64,000 bases of DNA. It comes from Brevundimonas subvibrioides. Lineage in GTDB: Bacteria > Pseudomonadota > Alphaproteobacteria > Caulobacterales > Caulobacteraceae. The notes under the pieces were generated by a model that did not search any database, was not told the origin of the DNA, and saw nothing but the letters and a program-made list of their open reading frames with translations. The translations under genes were made by a program, and so were the position numbers. The stretch's first letter is position 1, and every line of letters begins with the position of its first letter. This document shows, one piece after another, positions 35,450 to 44,436 of this stretch. The DNA lies in NCBI RefSeq assembly GCF_002280785.1, contig NZ_NCEQ01000003.1, forward strand, positions 186,001-250,000, in the 5' to 3' direction.

Positions 35450-36681
35450 GCCGGGCTTGTATCGGCCGTTTGCGACGCCTGCCACCCGAGGACGCCCTGC
35501 GCCGCGACCACGCCGGAGGCGAGGCTGGCCTGGAGCAGGTAGCCGCCCGTGGGCGCCTCCCAGTCGATCATCTCCCCGGCGACGAAGACGCCCGGTTTGG
35601 AGGTCAGCATCAACGATGGATTCAGAGCGGCGAATTCGACGCCGCCGGCCGTGGAGATGGCCCGCTCCAGCCCCTGGATGCCGGTCAGCTTCAGACGCAC
35701 CGCCTTGATCCGTTTGGCCAGCTTGTCGAACCCCGGCGGAATGTCGCCGATCTCGCGCAGCAGGGCGACGGCGACGGGCGACAGGCCGCCGGCCTTGCGC
35801 AGGTGGTTGGTCATGGAATCCTTGCCGCGCGGGCGGGACAGGCGCTCGGCGAGGGCCGCCTCGGTCAGGTCGGGGCGCAGGTCGACGACCAGGGTGGCGG
35901 AGCCCTCGGCGGCGATGGCGGCGCGCAAATGCGCGGAGAGGGCGTAGATCGCCCCGCCCTCGACGCCGTAGCGGGTGACGACCATCTCGCCGCGCACCGT
36001 CTGGTCGCCGAAGGTCAGGCTGGCGGGCTTGAGCACCTGACCGGCGAACCGTTCGCTCAGGATGTCGGACCAGGCGACGTCGAACCCGGCGTTGGCGGGG
36101 ACCAGGGGCGAGACGGCGACGCCCGCGCCCTCCAGCGCCGGGACCCAGAGCCCGTCCGAACCGAGCCGGGGCCAGCTGGCGCCGCCCAGGGCGAGGACGG
36201 TGGCGGCGGGATGTTCGACCCGTTCGCCTTCGGGCGTGTCGAAGGTCAGGGCCTCGCCCCGCCAGCCGGTCCAGCGTGAGCGGGTGCGGATCTCGACGCC
36301 GAGCCCGGCCAGCCGGGTCAGCCAGGCGCGCAGCAGGGGCGAGGCCTTCATGGCGCGCGGGAAGACGCGACCGCTGGAGCCCACGAAGGTCGGCTGGCCC
36401 AACCCTTGCGCCCACCGGGTCATGTCGTCGGGGGAAAAGGCGTCGAGCCAGTCTGAGATCGGCTCTGCGGCCTCGGCGTAGCGGGCCAGAAAGGCCGACT
36501 GATCCTCGGTGTGGGTCAGGTTGAGCCCGCCGCGCCCGGCCATCAGCAGCTTGCGCCCGACCGACGGCATGCGGTCGTGGACCACGACGCGGGCGCCGGC
36601 CCCCGCCAGGGTCTCGGCGGCCATGAGGCCGGAGGGACCGGCCCCGATGATGTGGACGGCATGGTCGGAGGGGGTGGTCAT
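35446..36681 (-). CDS. TIGR03862-type flavoprotein (BaiN/HI0933 family)
   Basis: A 411-residue FAD-dependent oxidoreductase-like protein. The N-terminal FAD motif is HIIGAGPSGLMAAETLAGAGARVVVHDR, followed by the family-typical GRKLLMAGRGGLNLTH and SGRVFPRAMKASPLLRAW. The C-terminal FAD segment is GVFVAGEMIDWEAPTGGYLLQASLASG. Members of the HI0933/BaiN group include an enzyme that reduces bile-acid intermediates, but most have no known substrate. The ATG at 36681 is chosen; the longer frame runs into a family I repeat. It is coupled to the serine hydrolase gene. Confidence 0.86.
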   Translation of the reverse strand: MTTPSDHAVHIIGAGPSGLMAAETLAGAGARVVVHDRMPSVGRKLLMAGRGGLNLTHTEDQSAFLARYAEAAEPISDWLDAFSPDDMTRWAQGLGQPTFVGSSGRVFPRAMKASPLLRAWLTRLAGLGVEIRTRSRWTGWRGEALTFDTPEGERVEHPAATVLALGGASWPRLGSDGLWVPALEGAGVAVSPLVPANAGFDVAWSDILSERFAGQVLKPASLTFGDQTVRGEMVVTRYGVEGGAIYALSAHLRAAIAAEGSATLVVDLRPDLTEAALAERLSRPRGKDSMTNHLRKAGGLSPVAVALLREIGDIPPGFDKLAKRIKAVRLKLTGIQGLERAISTAGGVEFAALNPSLMLTSKPGVFVAGEMIDWEAPTGGYLLQASLASGVVAAQGVLGWQASQTADTSPA

Positions 36682-36715
36682 GGGCGGGGGTGTAACGCGA
36701 TGGCGGCCAAAGGTC

Positions 36716-36854
36716 TCCTCCCCGTTCGCCGCTTGGCGAATGGGGAGGTGGCTCGTAGCGAAGCGAAGAGACGGAGGGGGTCTTGCCGCACGAAGAGCCC
36801 CTCCGTCAGCTCGCGAAAGGCTCGCTGCCACCTCCCCATCTGCAATGGGGAGGA
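36716..36854. repeat. Two-armed palindromic intergenic element, family I (copy D)
   Basis: CTCCTCCCC and TGGGGAGG arms surround an extra TTCGCC/GGCGAA stem, followed by GTGGCTCG, AGCGAAGCG, and GACGGAGGGGGT; the inverse arm repeats these in reverse order. Closely similar to copy E at 38815. It lies between the divergent flavoprotein and GreA-like genes, so at least here it is in a promoter region, not a terminator region. Confidence 0.85.
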
Positions 36855-36905
36855 GACGACTTGCTTGCGCGGGAACGTCCGTGTCCCGCATACGCTTGTC
36901 CGATC

Positions 36906-37382
36906 ATGAGCGTCGCCTTCACGCGCGAGGAGGATCTGGAGGCCACGGCCGCCGATCTGCCCGACCGCCCCATCTCCCCCCATCCCAATCTGGTGACGCC
37001 TGCGGGCCTCGCCGCCATCGAGGATGCGCTGGCGTCGGCGAGGGCCGCCTATGCCTCGGCCCAGGCGTCGGGGTCGATCGAGGCGGACCGGACGGCGATG
37101 GCGCGGGCGACGCGGGACCTGCGCTACTGGTCCGCACGCCGGGCCAACGCCCAGCGGGTCGAGACCGAGGCCGACGGCCGGGTGCGCTTCGGCGGATCGG
37201 TGACCATCGAGCGCGACGACGGGCGGACCCAGACCTGGCGCATCGTCGGCGAGGACGAGGCGGACCCCGCCAACGGTTCCGTCAGCCACGTCTCGCCCCT
37301 GACCCGAGCCCTGATCGGCAAGGGCGTCGGCGACGAGGCGATGGTGGCCGGACAGTCTGTGGAAATCATCGCGGTGGACTGA
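36906..37382 (+). CDS. GreA/GreB-family transcription factor-like protein
   Basis: A 158-residue protein. The C-terminal half has the GreA/Rnk FKBP-like domain (RFGGSVTIERDDGRTQTWRIVGEDEADPANGSVSHVSPLTRALIGKGVGDEAMV). The N-terminal half is a helical hairpin (AGLAAIEDALASARAAYASA then a second helix), but the GreA tip sequence with GDLSENAEY and its catalytic acids is replaced by QASGSIEADRTAMARATRD. It therefore may bind the RNA polymerase secondary channel without supporting transcript cleavage, or act like Rnk. The ATG at 36906 is used; the open frame begins inside a repeat. Confidence 0.78.
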   Translation: MSVAFTREEDLEATAADLPDRPISPHPNLVTPAGLAAIEDALASARAAYASAQASGSIEADRTAMARATRDLRYWSARRANAQRVETEADGRVRFGGSVTIERDDGRTQTWRIVGEDEADPANGSVSHVSPLTRALIGKGVGDEAMVAGQSVEIIAVD

Positions 37383-37391
37383 GACATCTCT

Positions 37392-37550
37392 CCGTGCACC
37401 CGACGAATGTCGGGGTCCGGGACCGCGAATTCCGGCATCCGGGATCAGGCATCACCACTTCTGTTCCCGTTGACGACCGTTTCCATCTGGACCCGGGACG
37501 CAGTTTATCCTCGGGCTGGCTCTAGCCAGACCCGGGGGCCGGGTGCACGG
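37392..37550. repeat. Long imperfect inverted repeat, family II ends
   Basis: The ends CCGTGCACCCG (37392 onward) and CGGGTGCACGG (ending 37550) are complementary, and each is followed inward by GGGTCCGGG or GACCCGGGGG segments. The ends match the family II hairpins at 20160 and 42732, but here about 110 bp separates them. No gene lies inside. It occupies most of the gap between the GreA-like gene and the small basic protein gene. Confidence 0.55.
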
Positions 37551-37592
37551 TGTGCAGGAATGAGCTCTCTGCTCGAAAGGACATCTCTCTTC

Positions 37593-37760
37593 ATGGCCAG
37601 AAAACCCAACTACGGCTTCGAACGCATGGAACGCGACAAGGCGGACGCCGAGAAGGCCGCCCGCAAGGCGGCAGCGAAGCTGGCGAAGAAGGAAGCGAAA
37701 GCGCGGGGCGAGGACGTCGATCACCCCGACTGGCAACCGCCGGAAGACGAAGCCGTTTAG
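37593..37760 (+). CDS. Small basic conserved protein (55 aa)
   Basis: A 55-residue protein, MARKPNYGFERMERDKADAE followed by a Lys/Ala-rich helix and an acidic tail DHPDWQPPEDEAV. A GAAAGGA ribosome binding site lies 12 bp upstream of the ATG at 37593. Proteins that begin with R-K-P-x-Y-G-F-E-R are common small hypotheticals in alphaproteobacteria. The charged helix suggests nucleic acid or ribosome binding, but no function is known. Confidence 0.72.
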   Translation: MARKPNYGFERMERDKADAEKAARKAAAKLAKKEAKARGEDVDHPDWQPPEDEAV

Positions 37761-37830
37761 GCTTCCTTGGCGGCCTGTGGTCGCGACGCGGTCGCTCCCG
37801 GCCTGAGGCCTGGCGACCCGGGGACTGGCG

Positions 37831-38811
37831 ATGGCGGCGCGCGGCGAACCCTCCAAACGATCGAACCGGCTGCCGATCACGGAAAAGGACGCGTTCGCCG
37901 TGGCCGGCAAGGCGCGGGCGGTGGTCGCGGGCCTGACCATCTCCAATCCCGACCGGATCCTGTGGCCGGCCATCGATGGTCACCCCGCGATCACCAAGCT
38001 GGAGCTGGTCCAGTTCTATGAGGCGGCGGCGGAGCGGATCCTGCCCCATGTCGCCGACCGGCCCGTGTCGATCATCCGCGCGCCCGAGGGGATCGGCGGC
38101 GAGGTCTTCTTCCAGCGTCACGCCATGCCGGGCTCGAACCCCCGGCTGAAGCGGATCGATGTGAAGGAGAGCGAACCCTATCTCGGGGTCGTCGACGTCG
38201 GCGGTCTGGTCGCGATCGGCCAGTCGGGCGGGCTGGAGCTGCACCCCTGGGGCTGCGCGCCCGGCGACCCGGAGACGCCGGACCAGATCACCTTCGACCT
38301 CGATCCCGACGAGGGACTGGATTTCGCCGATGTGATCGCGGCGGCCAGGACGATGAAGACGCGGCTTGAGGGGCTGGGGCTCAATCCGTTCTGCAAGACC
38401 ACCGGCGGCAAGGGGCTGCACGTGGTCGTGCCGATCAAGGCGGACGCCGGCAGCCGGATCGAGTGGGACCAGGGCAAGGCCTTCGCCAGGGCCGTGTCGG
38501 AACAGGTGCGGCTGGATGCGCCGGATCGGTTCACCACGACCCTGGCCAGGAAGGCGCGGGGCGGAAAGATCTTCCTCGACTATCTGCGCAACGGCCGGAT
38601 GGCGACGGCGGTCGCGCCCTGGTCGCCGCGCGCCCGCCCGGGGGCGGGCATCGCCTTCCCGCTGGGCTGGGGACAGGTGAAGTCGGGGCTGGACCCGAAG
38701 GCCTTCACGCTCAGGAGCTATCCGGCGCTGCTGAAAAAGGCCGATCCGTGGGCGGAGTTCAGGGCGGGGGCGGTGAACCTGCGGCCAGTGCTGAAGAGGG
38801 TTGGGGTGTAA
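37831..38811 (+). CDS. Stand-alone LigD-type polymerase domain (archaeo-eukaryotic primase fold)
   Basis: A 326-residue protein that aligns with only the polymerase (PolDom) module of bacterial NHEJ ligase D. It has LTISNPDRILWP at the N-terminus, ERILPHVADRPVSIIRAPEG, the FDLDPDEGLDF catalytic acid motif, TTGGKGLHVVVPI and KIFLDYLRNGRMATAVAPWSPRARPGAG. No ligase or 3'-phosphoesterase module is present, and there is no ku gene nearby. It could fill or extend ends during double-strand break repair together with separately encoded partners. The first 28 residues are an extra basic segment. Family I repeat E lies just after the stop. Confidence 0.88.
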   Translation: MAARGEPSKRSNRLPITEKDAFAVAGKARAVVAGLTISNPDRILWPAIDGHPAITKLELVQFYEAAAERILPHVADRPVSIIRAPEGIGGEVFFQRHAMPGSNPRLKRIDVKESEPYLGVVDVGGLVAIGQSGGLELHPWGCAPGDPETPDQITFDLDPDEGLDFADVIAAARTMKTRLEGLGLNPFCKTTGGKGLHVVVPIKADAGSRIEWDQGKAFARAVSEQVRLDAPDRFTTTLARKARGGKIFLDYLRNGRMATAVAPWSPRARPGAGIAFPLGWGQVKSGLDPKAFTLRSYPALLKKADPWAEFRAGAVNLRPVLKRVGV

Positions 38812-38814
38812 CGT

Positions 38815-38959
38815 CTCCTCCCCGTCGCGCAGCGGTGGGGAGGTGGCTCGAAGCGAAGCGGAGAGACGGAGGGGGTCTTTTCGCGTGCACGAAGAACCCC
38901 TCCGTCGGCTCGCAAGAGGCTCGCCGCCACCTCCCCATGCGCAAGCGCGCACAGGGAGG
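38815..38959. repeat. Two-armed palindromic intergenic element, family I (copy E)
   Basis: CTCCTCCCC/GGTGGGGAGG hairpin, GTGGCTCGAAGCGAAGCGG and GACGGAGGGGGT, then CCCCTCCGTCGGCTCGC, AAGAGGCTCG and CCACCTCCCC in the inverse arm. Closely similar to copy D. It fills the gap between the convergent LigD-domain and prfA genes and probably folds at both 3' ends. Confidence 0.85.
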
Positions 38960-38973
38960 ATGACGAACCAGAC

Positions 38974-40056
38974 CTACGCGAACTCCGCCTCCAGATCCGA
39001 CAGTCTCGCGGCCTGGTCCTCGGCGATCAGGGCGTTCAGCAACGGGTCGAGGTCGCCCTCCATGATCTGGGGCAGACTGTGCAGGGTCAGGTTGATGCGG
39101 TGGTCGCTGACCCGGCCCTGCGGATAGTTGTAGGTGCGGATCCGCTCCGAGCGGTCGCCCGACCCGACCTGGGACTTGCGCGTGTCGGACCGGGCCTGGT
39201 CCTTCATCTGGCGCTGCATGTCGTAGAGGCGGACGCGCAGGTTCTTCATCGCCTTGTCGCGGTTGACGTGCTGCGACTTCTCCGAGGAGGTCACCACGAT
39301 CCCGGACGGGAAGTGGGTGATGCGCACGGCGGAATCGGTCTTGTTGACGTGCTGGCCGCCCGAGCCGGAGGCGCGGAAGGTGTCGATGCGGATGTCCTTG
39401 TCCTGGATGTCGATCTCGACGTCCTCGACCTCGGGCAGGACCGCGACCGTGGCGGCCGAGGTGTGGATGCGCCCTTGCGTCTCCGTCTGCGGCACGCGCT
39501 GGACGCGGTGGACGCCGCTCTCGAACTTCAGCCGGCCGAACACGCCGTCGCCGGTGACGGTGGCGATGATCTCCTTGTAGCCGCCGGCTTCGCCCTCGGT
39601 GGCGCTGTCCAGTTCGACGCGCCAGCCGCGCGTGGCGGCGTAGCGCGAATACATGCGGAACAGGTCGCCGGCGAAGAGGGCGGCCTCGTCCCCGCCGGTG
39701 CCGGCGCGCACTTCCAGCACGGCCGAGGCGTTCTCGTCGGCGTCGCGCGGGGCCAGCAACAGGGCGACGTCGCGCTCCATGTCGGGCAGGCGGGCGTTCA
39801 GCGTCTCCAGTTCGTCGGCGGCCATGGCGGCCATCTCCGGATCCTCGGCCATGGCCCGCAGATCCTCGATCTCGGCGCGGGATTTCGCCAGGGCCATGAC
39901 GGCGTCGGCGACCGGCTTCATCTCGGCGTGCTCCTTGGACAGGCGCACGATCTCCTGGCCGTCGGTGGCCGCGCCCATGCGGGCCTCCACCTGGTGGAAG
40001 CGGTCCAGGACCTGGTCGAGCTTGGACTGGGGCAGGCGCAAGGGCGGGGTATCCAT
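38974..40056 (-). CDS. prfA: Peptide chain release factor 1
   Basis: A 360-residue RF1 that reads UAA and UAG. The domain with the GGQ tip is [18 protein letters not shown] (near residue 230), and the anticodon-like recognition region lies upstream of it in the usual place. [20 protein letters not shown] and the C-terminal end are standard. The release-factor methyltransferase gene prmC, which often follows prfA, is not adjacent here; a repeat and the convergent LigD-domain gene follow instead. Confidence 0.97.
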   Translation of the reverse strand: MDTPPLRLPQSKLDQVLDRFHQVEARMGAATDGQEIVRLSKEHAEMKPVADAVMALAKSRAEIEDLRAMAEDPEMAAMAADELETLNARLPDMERDVALLLAPRDADENASAVLEVRAGTGGDEAALFAGDLFRMYSRYAATRGWRVELDSATEGEAGGYKEIIATVTGDGVFGRLKFESGVHRVQRVPQTETQGRIHTSAATVAVLPEVEDVEIDIQDKDIRIDTFRASGSGGQHVNKTDSAVRITHFPSGIVVTSSEKSQHVNRDKAMKNLRVRLYDMQRQMKDQARSDTRKSQVGSGDRSERIRTYNYPQGRVSDHRINLTLHSLPQIMEGDLDPLLNALIAEDQAARLSDLEAEFA

Positions 40057-40231
40057 CGGCGGAAGCGAGGCGCGGTCTTACTCCGTCGGGCCTCGCCGTG
40101 TCGATGCGCGTGCGTGTCCCGGGCCTTTCACGCACGGTTGTGACAGCCGCTTGCGGCGGACGTCGGCCTCACAAGGGTTACGCCGGGCCGCCCGGATGCC
40201 CGGGTCTCCGCCTTGCCCGCAGGCGCTCAGG

Positions 40232-40255
40232 CCCTCTCCCCGCAGGGGGAGAGGG
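40232..40255. repeat. Hairpin downstream of mdh, family I-like half element
   Basis: CCCTCTCCCC-GC-AGGGGGAGAGGG (10-bp arms with one bulged base), 11 bp after the mdh stop on the minus strand. It resembles one arm of the family I elements and may serve as an mdh terminator. The remainder of the 209-bp prfA-mdh gap shows no gene. Confidence 0.6.
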
Positions 40256-40265
40256 ACCGGGTCGG

Positions 40266-41303
<1,038 letters not shown>

Positions 41304-41425
41304 TCAGAAACCGTCGGGCGGCGGTCTAGCCCCGGTGCGCCATGGTCGCAAGCGGGGAAGCGGGGGTTTACCGGCGGCGGGCGTCCTGCGACGGTCGCCG
41401 TCTCACAGACGAGGAGCCGACACCG

Positions 41426-42310
41426 ATGCGCGCACACTTCGCCGCCGCCCTTCTGTTCTCCGCCATCGCCGCGCCCGCGATGGCCCAGACGCCCCCCGCC
41501 ACCATCGGCCAGCAGTATGTCCCCGCCCCCTGGTGGATGCGCGATCCGGTCATCGCCTCGATCGGCTACGTCCGGGTCGAGCTCCAGGCCAACCGCGCCG
41601 GCTTCAACGCCACCTTCCAGGTCGTGGACCGAAGCGTCGCCGAGGCGTCGAGGAAGGCCGCCGACCAGGTGCGCGCCCTGTCACAGACCCTGGCCGCCTA
41701 TGGCGTGGAAAAGGTCCGCGTCGAGACCAGCCTGACGACCCAGCCCCTCTATGACCAGTATCGCGACGAGAACGGGATCCTGCGCGACAACACCCGGGCC
41801 GACCGCATCGAACGCTATCAGGCCCAGGCCACCGTCAGCCTGTCGGTCCGCGACACGGCCCTGCTGGAGCGGATCTACGCGACCGTGGTCGCCTCCCAGC
41901 CCAACTCCATCAGCCAGGTCTATTTCAGCCTGGAGCCCGACAATGTCGCCAAGTCCAACCTGGCGGCCGCCGCCATGCGCGACGCTCGCACCCGAGCCGA
42001 AGCGGCCACGCAGAACGCCGGGGCGACCCTGGGATCGGTGCGGGTCATCGACCCGACCGGCCGGGCCTGCCAGACCGACGTCCTCGCCGGCTGGCCCTCC
42101 TACGGTTCGGGCGCGTCCCAGGCGACCACTGTGTCGGAAGACGTTGTCGTGACCGCCAGCCGGATGATGGCCATGGCCCCGCCTCCCCCGCCGCCGCCCG
42201 CACCGGGTCAGGCCCCCTCGGAGGCCCAGATCGAGGCGGCGCGGCTGGCGCTCCAGCCGCCGCTCCAGGTCCTGACCGACCAGGCCTGCGTGGTCTACGG
42301 CCTCAACTAG
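41426..42310 (+). CDS. Exported SIMPL-domain (DUF541) protein
   Basis: A 294-residue protein with a signal peptide (cleavage likely at AMA-QTPP). The SIMPL/DUF541 domain is seen in VRVELQANRAGFNATFQVVD, AYGVEKVRVETSLTTQPLYDQY, and AAAAMRDARTRAEAATQNAGATLGSVRVI. The C-terminal region is a Pro-rich linker (PPPPPPPAPG) and a short end. An EDVVVTASRM stretch looks like the plug start of a TonB receptor but is probably chance. SIMPL proteins are periplasmic or membrane-associated and of unclear role. GAGGAG precedes the ATG at 41426. The next gene starts inside its stop codon. Confidence 0.82.
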   Translation: MRAHFAAALLFSAIAAPAMAQTPPATIGQQYVPAPWWMRDPVIASIGYVRVELQANRAGFNATFQVVDRSVAEASRKAADQVRALSQTLAAYGVEKVRVETSLTTQPLYDQYRDENGILRDNTRADRIERYQAQATVSLSVRDTALLERIYATVVASQPNSISQVYFSLEPDNVAKSNLAAAAMRDARTRAEAATQNAGATLGSVRVIDPTGRACQTDVLAGWPSYGSGASQATTVSEDVVVTASRMMAMAPPPPPPPAPGQAPSEAQIEAARLALQPPLQVLTDQACVVYGLN

Positions 42311-42726
42311 TGGCGGAGTTCGTCGTCGACCCGGCCTTCGCGGCCGGGTCCGTCTTCGCCGCCGACTGGCCCCTGTGTCACGTCCGGCTGCAGGACGACG
42401 CCCGTTTCCCGTGGCTGATCCTGATCCCCCGGGTCGCGGGCGCGACCGAGCTGGAGCATCTGTCGATCTCCGACCGCGCCGTCCTGATGGAGGAGACGAT
42501 CCGGGCCGGCGCGATCATCCGCGCCCTGGCCGGGGCGGCGGGCCGCCCGATCGACAAGCTGAACGTCGCCGCCCTCGGCAATGTCACCGCCCAGCTGCAC
42601 CTGCATATCGTCGGTCGCCGACGCGACGACGGCCTGTGGCCGGATCCGGTCTGGGGTCGGGGTCCGGCTGAACCCTACGATCCGGCCGCGAGAGCCCGCG
42701 CTCTCGATCTGATCGATCTCGCATAA
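42310..42726 (+). CDS. HIT family hydrolase-like protein
   Basis: A 138-residue histidine-triad-like protein with the pattern DKLNVAALGNVTAQLHLHIVGRR. The triad is reduced to Q-L-H-L-H-I-V, where the first His is replaced by Gln as in some GalT-like or degenerate HIT members. The C-terminal DGLWPDPVWG segment is seen in similar proteobacterial HIT proteins. The GTG start overlaps the SIMPL stop by one base (TAGTG). Substrate unknown; activity may be altered. Confidence 0.78.
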   Translation: MAEFVVDPAFAAGSVFAADWPLCHVRLQDDARFPWLILIPRVAGATELEHLSISDRAVLMEETIRAGAIIRALAGAAGRPIDKLNVAALGNVTAQLHLHIVGRRRDDGLWPDPVWGRGPAEPYDPAARARALDLIDLA

Positions 42727-42731
42727 GAATT

Positions 42732-42763
42732 CCGTGCATCCCCGCGAAGGCGGGGATGCACGG
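42732..42763. repeat. Family II palindromic repeat between convergent genes
   Basis: A perfect 14-bp stem CCGTGCATCCCCGC/GCGGGGATGCACGG with a GAAG tetraloop. It lies between the convergent HIT and exported-protein genes and can fold in both transcripts. Same ends as 20160-20191. It also contains the TCCCCGC/GCGGGGA core of family III, so the two families are related. Confidence 0.8.
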
Positions 42764-42776
42764 ACATGGGGTGGGA

Positions 42777-43358
42777 TCAGCGAACCAGCGTGACCGCCCG
42801 CTCGCCGCCGCCCTGGGCCAGCGTCCCGCTCCAGCCTTCGCCCGAAGACTGCAGCGACAGTCGTCCGCCGCCCATCTCCAGCACCAGAACGTCCGCCGAC
42901 CGTTCCGCCGTCGTCAGGGGTCCGACCTCGGCCGTGGCGTCGGCGGTGCGATAGGCGCCGTCCAGCGGCCTGGTCTCGCCCTGGTCCATCAGGGACAGGG
43001 TCATCAGCGTCCGTCCCTCGCCGTCCTTCAGCAGCCAGCGCCCGTCCAGCGGCCCCATGCGGGCGTCCATGCCGCGCTCGGCGGCCTCGACGCCCGCATC
43101 ATAGGCATTGTCCGCCCGCGACGGCGCATGCTCGTAGCTGCGGCGGTAAGCCTCGACCGAGACCGGGGCCGTGATGACGCGAAGGCGGGTATCGCCTCCG
43201 CCGTCGCCTTCCTCCGTGACACGGCCGAAATTCGACGGTGGCTCGAAAGGTCGCACCACCGGCGCGTGATAGACTTGGGCCGTATAGGCCACGGGCGCCG
43301 ACTGCCCCATTCCTGCAGCAGGGGAAACGGCGAGCGAAATCAGTGCGAAAACGACCAT
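42777..43358 (-). CDS. Hypothetical exported protein
   Basis: No family recognised. A 193-residue protein with a signal-like N-terminus (MVVFALISLAVSPAAGMGQS). The C-terminal 90 residues look like a beta-rich domain with DGRWLLKDGEGRTLMTLSLMDQGE, VGPLTTAERSADVLVLEMGG and LSLQSSGEGWSGTL, resembling the small DUF-type lipocalin or AprI-like folds. The ATG at 43358 fits the signal peptide; the frame is open much further upstream. It is divergent from sdhC. Confidence 0.62.
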   Translation of the reverse strand: MVVFALISLAVSPAAGMGQSAPVAYTAQVYHAPVVRPFEPPSNFGRVTEEGDGGGDTRLRVITAPVSVEAYRRSYEHAPSRADNAYDAGVEAAERGMDARMGPLDGRWLLKDGEGRTLMTLSLMDQGETRPLDGAYRTADATAEVGPLTTAERSADVLVLEMGGGRLSLQSSGEGWSGTLAQGGGERAVTLVR

Positions 43359-43529
43359 GGCGGGCAGCTTGTCGTCTCGCGGCGGCGATGGCCAGCGCCG
43401 ACGTGCGGCGCGCGAAATCGTGATCGGCCCCCCGCCGTACGGGATGAGGGTGACGGCAAGCCCGTTTTGCACTGCACCCTCGCGTTGACACCGGCCTGCC
43501 ACCGTCCGTAAAGCCTGTGCCAATCGCGC

Positions 43530-43558
43530 TTGACGCCTGTTCCGTCTCAGCTTTTTGA
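43530..43558 (+). promoter_or_regulatory. Candidate sigma-73-type promoter for sdhCDAB
   Basis: TTGACG (43530-43535) followed after 14 bp by GCTTTTTG (43550 onward) resembles the Caulobacter housekeeping consensus TTGACGS-N10-14-GCTANAWC. A second possible -35, TTGACA at 43485-43490, lies upstream. It sits 11-40 bp before the sdhC ATG, so the leader would be very short. Inferred from sequence only. Confidence 0.35.
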
Positions 43559-43569
43559 GAACCATTCGC

Positions 43570-44025
43570 ATGTCGAACCCTACCGGCGACGCGGCCGACG
43601 ACCAGACCGGTCGCTTCGTCCCCCAGCCCAACGGCCGCCCTCGTCCCCTGTCTCCGCATCTGCAGACCTGGCGCTGGCACATCACCATGACGGCCTCGAT
43701 CCTGTTCCGCGTCACGATCGGCGCGGCCAGCGTCGGGGCGATCTTCGTGGTCGCCTGGATCGCCGCCGCGGCCTTCGGACCGGAGGCCCATGCCGCCGCT
43801 CTCGATCTGGCGGGCTCGCCCCCGGGTCTGCTCGTCGGCTTCGGCCTGACGGTGGTTCTGTTCTCGCTCCTGCTGAACGGCGGTCGCCACCTGATCAACG
43901 ACACGGGCGCCGGCCTGACGATCACGTCCGCCGACCGGCTGTCCTCGATCGCCGTCTACGGCCCCGTCCCCCTGGCCATCCTGTTCTGGGTCGCCCTGTT
44001 CGCCACCGGAAGGGTTTCGCTGTGA
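43570..44025 (+). CDS. sdhC: Succinate dehydrogenase cytochrome b556 subunit
   Basis: A 151-residue membrane anchor of complex II. RPLSPHLQTWRWHITMTASILFR is the characteristic N-terminal segment and NGGRHLINDTGAG holds the probable haem-ligand His. Three membrane helices are present. It starts the sdhCDAB operon. Its TGA overlaps the sdhD GTG by 4 bp (GTGA). The N-terminal 25 residues are a hydrophilic extension, normal for alphaproteobacteria. Confidence 0.95.
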   Translation: MSNPTGDAADDQTGRFVPQPNGRPRPLSPHLQTWRWHITMTASILFRVTIGAASVGAIFVVAWIAAAAFGPEAHAAALDLAGSPPGLLVGFGLTVVLFSLLLNGGRHLINDTGAGLTITSADRLSSIAVYGPVPLAILFWVALFATGRVSL

Positions 44026-44426
44026 GCGCTCAGGCCCAGTACAAGAATGGCGTCCGGGTCTCCGAACGCCACGGCGCCGGGGAATGGACCCTGGAAAAGA
44101 TCCTGCTGGCCCTGATGATGCCGCTCGGCGTCTGGCTGCTGTCGACCGCCTTCACCCTGGCCGGCGCCGGATACGACGTCGTCCTCCAGTGGTTCGCCAG
44201 CCGGCTGAACGCCGGGCTGCTGACCGCCACGGCCCTGGTCTTCTTCGGTTTCGCCAGCCTGGCCTGGAAGGTGATCGTCGAGGACTATATCCACCGTCCG
44301 GGGAACAAGGCCCTGCTGCTGGGCCTGCTGAACCTGATCTTCCTCGCGCTGGCCGCCGCCAGCGTCTTCTTCATCGTGCGGCTGGCGCTGGGTTCGGCGC
44401 CGCTGCCGGCCGGTTTCGGGATCTGA
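44022..44426 (+). CDS. sdhD: Succinate dehydrogenase membrane anchor subunit
   Basis: A 134-residue three-helix protein, the second membrane anchor of complex II. It has [29 protein letters not shown] at the start and [24 protein letters not shown] in the middle; the latter is the alphaproteobacterial SdhD pattern. The GTG start at 44022 overlaps sdhC. sdhA follows 10 bp after the stop. Confidence 0.93.
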   Translation: MSAQAQYKNGVRVSERHGAGEWTLEKILLALMMPLGVWLLSTAFTLAGAGYDVVLQWFASRLNAGLLTATALVFFGFASLAWKVIVEDYIHRPGNKALLLGLLNLIFLALAAASVFFIVRLALGSAPLPAGFGI

Positions 44427-44436
44427 TCGAGAAAAA

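Noticed and set aside
41426..42310. TonB receptor plug motif (EDVVVTASR) in the SIMPL protein
   Set aside because: Only a ten-residue match with no barrel or plug domain; probably chance.
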